Positions 59,529-64,000 of a DNA stretch of 64,000 bases are shown in pieces. The notes under the pieces are model-generated. The model was not told the origin of the DNA, made no database searches, and saw nothing but the letters and a program-made list of their open reading frames with translations. A program made the position numbers and the translations under genes. Numbering within the stretch: position 1 is the first letter of the stretch; each line of letters opens with the position of its first letter. The DNA is from Streptomyces sp. NBC_00237 (GTDB taxonomy: Bacteria > Actinomycetota > Actinomycetes > Streptomycetales > Streptomycetaceae): NCBI RefSeq assembly GCF_026342435.1, contig NZ_JAPEMT010000005.1, positions 481,397 through 545,396 of the forward strand, written 5' to 3'.

Positions 59529-60473
59529 GTGAAGATTGTCATACCCGGCGGAACCGGGCAGGTCGGAGCCGTGCTCGACCGCGCGCTGACGGCGGCGGGA
59601 CACGAGGTCGTCACCCTCACCAGGACGCCGACGCGCGAGCGCCAGGTGGCCTGGGACGGCCGTACCCAGGGCCCCTGGTCCCAGGAGATCGACGGCAGCG
59701 ACGTCGTGATCAACCTCGCCGGACGCAGCGTGAGCTGCCGCTACACCGAGGCCAACCTCCGCGCCATGATGGACTCCCGCGTGCGGTCCGCCGAAGCCGT
59801 CGGCGAGGCGATCGCCGCTGCCGCGCGACCCCCGGCCCTCTGGCTCCAGATGAGCACCGCCACCGTCTACGCCCACAGCTACGCCACCGCGAACGACGAG
59901 GCCACCGGCATCATCGGCGGCACCGAACCCGACGTCCCCTCTTACTGGGAGTACAGCGTCCGCATCGCCAAGAACTGGGAACGCGCCCAGGAGGAGGCGG
60001 TCACGCCGCACACCCGCAAGGTCGCGCTGCGCGCCGCCATGGTGATGAGCCCCGACGCGGACGGCGTCTTCGACGTCCTCCGCACGATGGTCCGCCTCGG
60101 CCTCGGCGGCCCCGTCGCGGGCGGAGCCCAGTACCTCTCCTGGATCCACGACCGGGACTTCGTGCGTGCCGTCGAGTTCCTGATCGCCCGCGAGGACATC
60201 GAGGGCCCGGTCAACCTCGCCGCCCCGAATCCGTTGCCGCACCGGGACTTCATGCGGGTGTTGCGGGGGGCGGCGGGTGTCCGGGTCGGGCTGCCCGCCA
60301 CCCGGTGGATGGCGTCGATCGGCGCCTTCGTGCTGCGCACGGACACGGAACTCCTCCTCAAGAGCCGCCGGGTGATCCCCGGCCGCCTCCTGGACGAGGG
60401 CTTCGCCTTCGAGCAGGGGGAGTGGGCGGGGGCCGCTGCGGACCTCGTGCGGAGGGCTCGGGCGCGGGCCTGA
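59529..60473 (+). CDS. TIGR01777-family SDR (epimerase-like oxidoreductase)
   Basis: The 314-residue protein has the NAD-binding IPGGTGQVGAVL at residues 5-16, DVVINLAGRSV near 60, MSTATVYAHS near 115 and a C-terminal DUF1731 segment (FEQGEWAGAAADLV). The family (YfcH/SulA-like) has no known substrate. GTG at 59529 is chosen because GGGGGAG precedes it by five bases. It is divergent from cvnA. Confidence 0.85.
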   Translation: MKIVIPGGTGQVGAVLDRALTAAGHEVVTLTRTPTRERQVAWDGRTQGPWSQEIDGSDVVINLAGRSVSCRYTEANLRAMMDSRVRSAEAVGEAIAAAARPPALWLQMSTATVYAHSYATANDEATGIIGGTEPDVPSYWEYSVRIAKNWERAQEEAVTPHTRKVALRAAMVMSPDADGVFDVLRTMVRLGLGGPVAGGAQYLSWIHDRDFVRAVEFLIAREDIEGPVNLAAPNPLPHRDFMRVLRGAAGVRVGLPATRWMASIGAFVLRTDTELLLKSRRVIPGRLLDEGFAFEQGEWAGAAADLVRRARARA

Positions 60474-60587
60474 GAATCAGCCCGTCGAGGGTGCACCCCC
60501 TGCTCGAACGAAGTTGAGAGCTTGGGGAAGGGGTTGGGATGGCCTGCCGCAGGCGAACCGGGCCGCCCCCACCCGGGCGCATTCGAC

Positions 60588-60635
60588 TGACCCACCCTTC
60601 CCGATGTCCTGTGACCCACCCTTCCCGATGTCCTG
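60588..60635. repeat. 24-bp exact tandem duplication
   Basis: TGACCCACCCTTCCCGATGT plus CCTG is present twice in direct contact (60588-60611 and 60612-60635), 28 bases before the next gene. The perfect identity suggests a recent slippage event in the 5' leader. Confidence 0.75.
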
Positions 60636-60662
60636 CCCGCCCCGAACGAGGACACTTGCCCC

Positions 60663-61139
60663 ATGGCCGCCCCGCACGCCTCCCCGACGGAGGAACCCTT
60701 CGCCCCCGCCACCGGTGACGGCCCGCTGCCCACGGAACCCCCGGCCCAGCGCGCCGCCGCCGTCCAAACCGCCTTCGACGGGCTCCTCCAGATCCGCCGC
60801 CTCACCCAGGAATCCGAGGCAGCTCCCGCCGCCTGGGAGCTGCGCCAGCTGACCAACGCGGTCGCCCTCGCCCTGGAAGCCGCACCCCTCACCCCCTCCG
60901 CGACCGACGCCGAAGGCCACCGCACCGCCACCGGCTACCGGGTGCGCCCCGGCGACGAACCGCAGACCGCCGCCGTGGAATGGCTCGGTCCGCCCGGCAG
61001 CGGAGCCGCCGCCGAGGAACGGGACCGGCTCGCACGCTGCGCCGACGTACTGACCGCCCTCGGCTGGGACGCCCTGCTGTACCGGGGCCCGCGCCGCCGC
61101 TGGTTCGCCGAGGTCCGCCCACCGCACGGCACCCGCTGA
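60663..61139 (+). CDS. Small cytoplasmic protein of unknown function
   Basis: The 158-residue protein has an Ala/Pro-rich N-terminal part and a compact C-terminal domain (LGWDALLYRGPRRRWFAEVRPPHG). No signal, membrane segment or known motif is visible. It is followed by a strong bidirectional terminator. Confidence 0.7.
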   Translation: MAAPHASPTEEPFAPATGDGPLPTEPPAQRAAAVQTAFDGLLQIRRLTQESEAAPAAWELRQLTNAVALALEAAPLTPSATDAEGHRTATGYRVRPGDEPQTAAVEWLGPPGSGAAAEERDRLARCADVLTALGWDALLYRGPRRRWFAEVRPPHGTR

Positions 61140-61173
61140 CCCCCGACACCTCGACGCTTCGACGCCTCGCGAT

Positions 61174-61223
61174 ACGGGCAGGGGCCCGGCCACCCCACCA
61201 GGGGCGACCGGGGCCCTGCCCGT
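61174..61223. terminator. Strong bidirectional terminator
   Basis: ACGGGCAGGGGCCCGG at 61174-61189 pairs with CCGGGGCCCTGCCCGT at 61208-61223 with a single mismatch (15/16) around an 18-base loop, between convergent genes. Confidence 0.75.
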
Positions 61224-61271
61224 CGCTCTACTCCGTACGATCCAGACGATCCCGCTCGTACGACCGAGGAC

Positions 61272-62960
61272 TCAGCCGACCGGCGTCGGCGCGGCGCTCT
61301 TGCCGCCGCCGTCGGAACCGCCGTCCCGCCCTTCGTCCTTGACGAACTTGTCCGGTACCGGAGTTGCCGCCGCGCCGGAGTCCGCAGCCACCTGCTCCGC
61401 CGCACTCGCCTCCTCCGCGAGCCGCTCCATGCCGCTCGTGGTCTTCAGCGGCTTCTCCTTGATGAAGACCACCGCCACCAACGCCAGCGCAGCGAAGGGC
61501 GCCGCCAGCAGGAAGAGGTCGGCGGTCGCGAGCCCGTACGCGTTCTCCACGATCTCGCGGAGCGGCGCGGGGAGCGTGGTCATGTCGGGTACGGATGCCT
61601 CGGTGTCGCCCTGCGGAACCGGAATGCCCGCCGCCGTCATGCCGCTCGTCATCTCGGTCGCGACCCGACTGGCCAGGACCGCACCCAGCGCGCTGGTGCC
61701 GATCGTGCCGCCCATGCTACGGAAGAAGGACAGCACGGAGGTGGCGGCGCCCAGCTCGGTGGCGGGAACGTCGTTCTGCGCGGCCAGCACCAGGTTCTGC
61801 ATCAGCATGCCGACGCCGATACCGAGAATGGCCATGTACAGGCTGAGCAGCCCGAAGTGGGTGTTCGCGTCGATCGTCGCCAGCAGCCCCAGCCCGGCGG
61901 TCATGATGACCGCGCCCGCGACCAGGTACGCCTTCCACTTGCCGGTCTTGCTGATGATCTGGCCCGCGACGGTCGACGACACCAGCAGACCCAGGATCAT
62001 CGGCAGGCTCATCAGTCCCGCGACCGTCGGCGACTTGCCGAGGGCGATCTGGAAGTACTGCGACAGGAACACGGTGCCGCCGAACATGGCCACACCGACG
62101 AGCAGACTCGCGACCGTGGTCAGGGTGACCGTGCGGTTGCGGAAGATGGTCAGCGGAATGATCGGCTCCGGCACCCGCGCCTCGACGAACACCGCGGCGA
62201 CGAGCAGCAGCACACCGCCACCGGTCAGCGCGGCGGTCTGCCACGAGGCCCAGTCGAACTGGTGGCCCGCGAGCGAGGTCCAGATCAGCAGCGCGCAGAC
62301 GCCCGCCACGATCAGGAACGCACCCAGGAAGTCGATCTTCACGTCACGGCGTACGGTCGGCAGCTTCAGCGTGCGCTGCAACAGCACGATCCCGAGCAGC
62401 GCGAACGGGACGCCGATGAAGAAGCACCAGCGCCAGCCGAGCCACGAGGTGTCGACCAGCACGCCGCCGATCAGCGGCCCGGCCACCGTGCCGACCGCGA
62501 AGACGCCACCGAAGATGCCCGCGTACTTGCCGAGCTGACGCGGCGGGATGATGGCGGCCATCACGACCTGCGCGAGCGCGGTGAGACCACCGGCGCCGAT
62601 GCCCTGCACGACCCGGCTGAAGATCAGCAGCCCGACCTCGTGCGAGAACCCGGCCAGCAGCGAGCCGACCACGAACATGCCGAGGGACAGCTGCAGCAGG
62701 AGCTTCTTGTTGTAGAGGTCCGAGAGCTTGCCCCACAGCGGGACGGTCGCCGTCATGGCGAGCAGCTCGGAGGTGACGACCCAGGTGTACGAAGACTGGC
62801 TGGCGCCGAGGTCGGCGATGATCCGGGGGAGTGCGTTGGCCACGACCGTGCCCGCCAGGATGGCCACGAACATGCCGGCCATCAGCCCGGACATGGCCTG
62901 GAGTATCTGCTTGTGGTTCATGGAGGTGGGCGCCTGTTCGGGCGCCTCTATTGCGCTCAC
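61272..62960 (-). CDS. MFS multidrug exporter, DHA2 (EmrB/QacA) family
   Basis: The 562-residue transporter has fourteen membrane helices with motif A WGKLSDLYNKK near residue 80, motif C-type GVFAVGTVAGPLIGG near 155, and a Ser/Gly-rich tail. It uses the proton gradient to export drugs or dyes. GTG at 62960 is selected because GAAGGA precedes it by four bases. It follows the TetR gene by 55 bases on the same strand, forming a repressor-exporter operon. Confidence 0.9.
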   Translation of the reverse strand: MSAIEAPEQAPTSMNHKQILQAMSGLMAGMFVAILAGTVVANALPRIIADLGASQSSYTWVVTSELLAMTATVPLWGKLSDLYNKKLLLQLSLGMFVVGSLLAGFSHEVGLLIFSRVVQGIGAGGLTALAQVVMAAIIPPRQLGKYAGIFGGVFAVGTVAGPLIGGVLVDTSWLGWRWCFFIGVPFALLGIVLLQRTLKLPTVRRDVKIDFLGAFLIVAGVCALLIWTSLAGHQFDWASWQTAALTGGGVLLLVAAVFVEARVPEPIIPLTIFRNRTVTLTTVASLLVGVAMFGGTVFLSQYFQIALGKSPTVAGLMSLPMILGLLVSSTVAGQIISKTGKWKAYLVAGAVIMTAGLGLLATIDANTHFGLLSLYMAILGIGVGMLMQNLVLAAQNDVPATELGAATSVLSFFRSMGGTIGTSALGAVLASRVATEMTSGMTAAGIPVPQGDTEASVPDMTTLPAPLREIVENAYGLATADLFLLAAPFAALALVAVVFIKEKPLKTTSGMERLAEEASAAEQVAADSGAAATPVPDKFVKDEGRDGGSDGGGKSAAPTPVG

Positions 62961-63015
62961 GGTGTCCTTCTTCAGAGCTGAGGAGTCGATCCGGAGATCG
63001 GGCAGGAACAAAAAC

Positions 63016-63639
63016 TCAAGGGGTGGCGGGGGCGGTCAGGCCGGAGCCCAGATGGTCGAAGGCCGCCCGGAACACGTCGATGAAAGCGACGTCCGGCGTG
63101 CGCACGACCCAGTCCTCGATCGAGACCCGGATCGCGGTCGTCGCGACGGCGGCGACCAGCCGCGGGTAGAGCCCGACCGGTTCGTCAGGCCCGCTCCCCA
63201 GCCGCTCGGCGACCGCCTGCGCCAACTCCAGCTCCTCGGCCATGTGGGCCCCCAGCCCACGGACGAGGAGGTGCGGTGAACGCTGGAAGACCTTGGCCCG
63301 CAGGCTCCAGATCTCGTGACGCTCCTCGACGTCCACCAACTCCGCCGCGAACGCCTCCCGCAGTACGTCGAGCACGGCCAGCTCGGCGGGCGCCTCACGC
63401 ACAGCACGCCTGACCCGCTCGCCGACTGCCGGGTCGACCATCAGGAAAGCGTCGTCGTGACTGTCGAAGTAGTTGAAGAACGTGCGCGGCGAGACGCCCG
63501 CCGCGCTGCTGATCGCCTCGACGGTGACGTTCTCCGCCCCGTGCTCGGCAGCCAGCCGTACCGCCGCTTCGGCCAGCGCCGCCCGAGTCGCCTGCTTCTT
63601 GCGCTCGCGGAGTCCGGGGGCGCCGTCCTTGTTCTTCAC
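63016..63639 (-). CDS. TetR-family repressor of the downstream exporter
   Basis: The 207-residue regulator has an N-terminal TetR helix-turn-helix (RERKKQATRAALAEAAVRLAAE, VTVEAISSAAGVSPRTFFNYF at about 37-57) and a ligand-binding C-terminal domain. GTG at 63639 gives the usual start. Two tandem operator-like sites overlap its promoter just upstream, as expected for autoregulation and induction by the exported compound. Confidence 0.9.
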   Translation of the reverse strand: MKNKDGAPGLRERKKQATRAALAEAAVRLAAEHGAENVTVEAISSAAGVSPRTFFNYFDSHDDAFLMVDPAVGERVRRAVREAPAELAVLDVLREAFAAELVDVEERHEIWSLRAKVFQRSPHLLVRGLGAHMAEELELAQAVAERLGSGPDEPVGLYPRLVAAVATTAIRVSIEDWVVRTPDVAFIDVFRAAFDHLGSGLTAPATP

Positions 63640-63642
63640 ATC

Positions 63643-63674
63643 TTGCAGACTACGCAAAGATGCAGACCCTGCAA
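63643..63674. promoter_or_regulatory. Two tandem operator-like sites (WTGC-AGACNNN-GCAA)
   Basis: TTGC-AGACTAC-GCAA at 63643-63657 and ATGC-AGACCCT-GCAA at 63660-63674 have identical half-sites and a 17-bp period. The second contains the perfect palindrome TGCAG-ACC-CTGCA. They lie 4 to 35 bases before the TetR start codon. Confidence 0.65.
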
Positions 63675-63729
63675 AAGCAATAATGATCCGCCGGTGGCGG
63701 GCCGTCGGGCGGGGTGCGCCAGCCGGGGG

Positions 63730-63758
63730 TTGACCCGACCGGGGGAGACCCGTATAGT
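63730..63758 (+). promoter_or_regulatory. Consensus -35/-10 promoter in the rRNA leader
   Basis: TTGACC at 63730-63735 and TATAGT at 63753-63758 are separated by 17 bases, the optimum for a principal (HrdB) sigma factor promoter. Confidence 0.75.
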
Positions 63759-63900
63759 TCTTCGGGTTGTCCGATGTGAGCACCGGTTCCGACTGGCCCA
63801 GGACGACCATTCCGCAGAACAAGATCATGAAGAACTTCGCGACGCCTGTCGTGCTGCTTTTCGTACCCTTTTCGCGAAATGAGGAAGCCGAAACCCCGAT

Positions 63901-63930
63901 TTGGTTCGGGGCGCAGGAATCCGCTAATGT
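63901..63930 (+). promoter_or_regulatory. Second promoter in the rRNA leader
   Basis: TTGGTT at 63901-63906 and TAATGT at 63925-63930 are 18 bases apart. A further TTGACT near 63974 could be the -35 of another promoter whose -10 lies beyond the window. Confidence 0.55.
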
Positions 63931-64000
63931 CTCACTCGTTGGAACGGCCCAAAGGTCGGGAAGACAACCCAAGTTTGACTGGGAATCAGGCCGGAAATGA

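Larger units (their letters stand above)
63640..64000 (+). promoter_or_regulatory. Promoter and leader region of an rRNA operon (16S gene outside the window)
   Basis: No gene is present in the final 361 bases; a short open frame here is accidental. The tail sequence GTTGGAACGGCCCAAAGG followed by TTTGACTGGGAATCAGGCCGG matches my memory of Streptomyces rrn promoter leaders, which precede 16S rRNA genes. Several strong promoters are visible. Confidence 0.7.

Noticed and set aside
63767..64000. 77-aa open frame at the right edge
   Set aside because: It lies on promoter and leader DNA of the presumed rRNA operon and has atypical codon use.

Overview
The window reads as chromosomal DNA of a Streptomyces. 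The evidence is the very high G+C content, third-codon-position GC bias in every real gene, frequent GTG and TTG starts, and several genus hallmarks: geosmin synthase, a conservon with its P450, an NsdA-like regulator, DUF397, and an intradiol dioxygenase with a carbohydrate-binding tail. I see no insertion sequence, prophage, CRISPR array or tRNA gene. At the right edge lies what looks like the promoter and leader region of a ribosomal RNA operon, with the 16S gene just beyond base 64000.

Left part (1-18.7 kb): a truncated geosmin synthase, a secreted Ntn-hydrolase acylase of the acyl-homoserine-lactone/lipopeptide type, then a run of CoA-thioester genes: an acyl-CoA synthetase, phenylacetate-CoA ligase, a FadD-type synthetase divergent from an enoyl-CoA hydratase, and a DUF35 protein coupled to two thiolase-like lipid-transfer proteins. 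Three short palindromes of TetR-operator form sit in their promoters. Between them lie small envelope or orphan genes, a double alpha/beta-hydrolase fusion and a ketopantoate-reductase-like enzyme.

Middle (18.7-28 kb): small genes (98-aa orphan, DCC-family protein, orphan DUF397), then the most interesting block. It is a minus-strand, mostly translationally coupled locus with a PelF-like GT4 glycosyltransferase, a polytopic membrane protein, a LegB-like NDP-sugar 4,6-dehydratase, a sugar nucleotidyltransferase, a second sugar SDR, a spherulin-4 (GH135-like) protein and a GH114-like lipoprotein. The two hydrolase families are those known from galactosaminogalactan (Aspergillus) and Pel metabolism, so this looks like an uncharacterised Pel/GAG-like exopolysaccharide system without PelD or PelE. 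A 670-bp non-coding region with repeats separates it from a divergent LAL-type STAND ATPase that has lost its DNA-binding domain.

Right-middle (31-53 kb): general housekeeping and envelope genes: hydrolases, a peptidoglycan amidase, a GlsB-like membrane protein, an APH-like kinase divergent from an NsdA-like regulator, a PAS-SpoIIE phosphatase, a GT87 mannosyltransferase, a YbdK-type ligase, an ascorbate-type PTS (IIAB fusion plus IIC), the dioxygenase-CBM protein under an AraC regulator with an unusual repeat-rich promoter, BrkB, GNAT and a Tat-exported phospholipase C.

Right end (53-64 kb): a P450 convergent with a complete conservon (cvnA-B-C-D plus a CYP157-like P450 that lacks the EXXR arginine), an SDR, a small orphan, and a TetR-MFS efflux operon with two tandem operators, followed by the rRNA leader.
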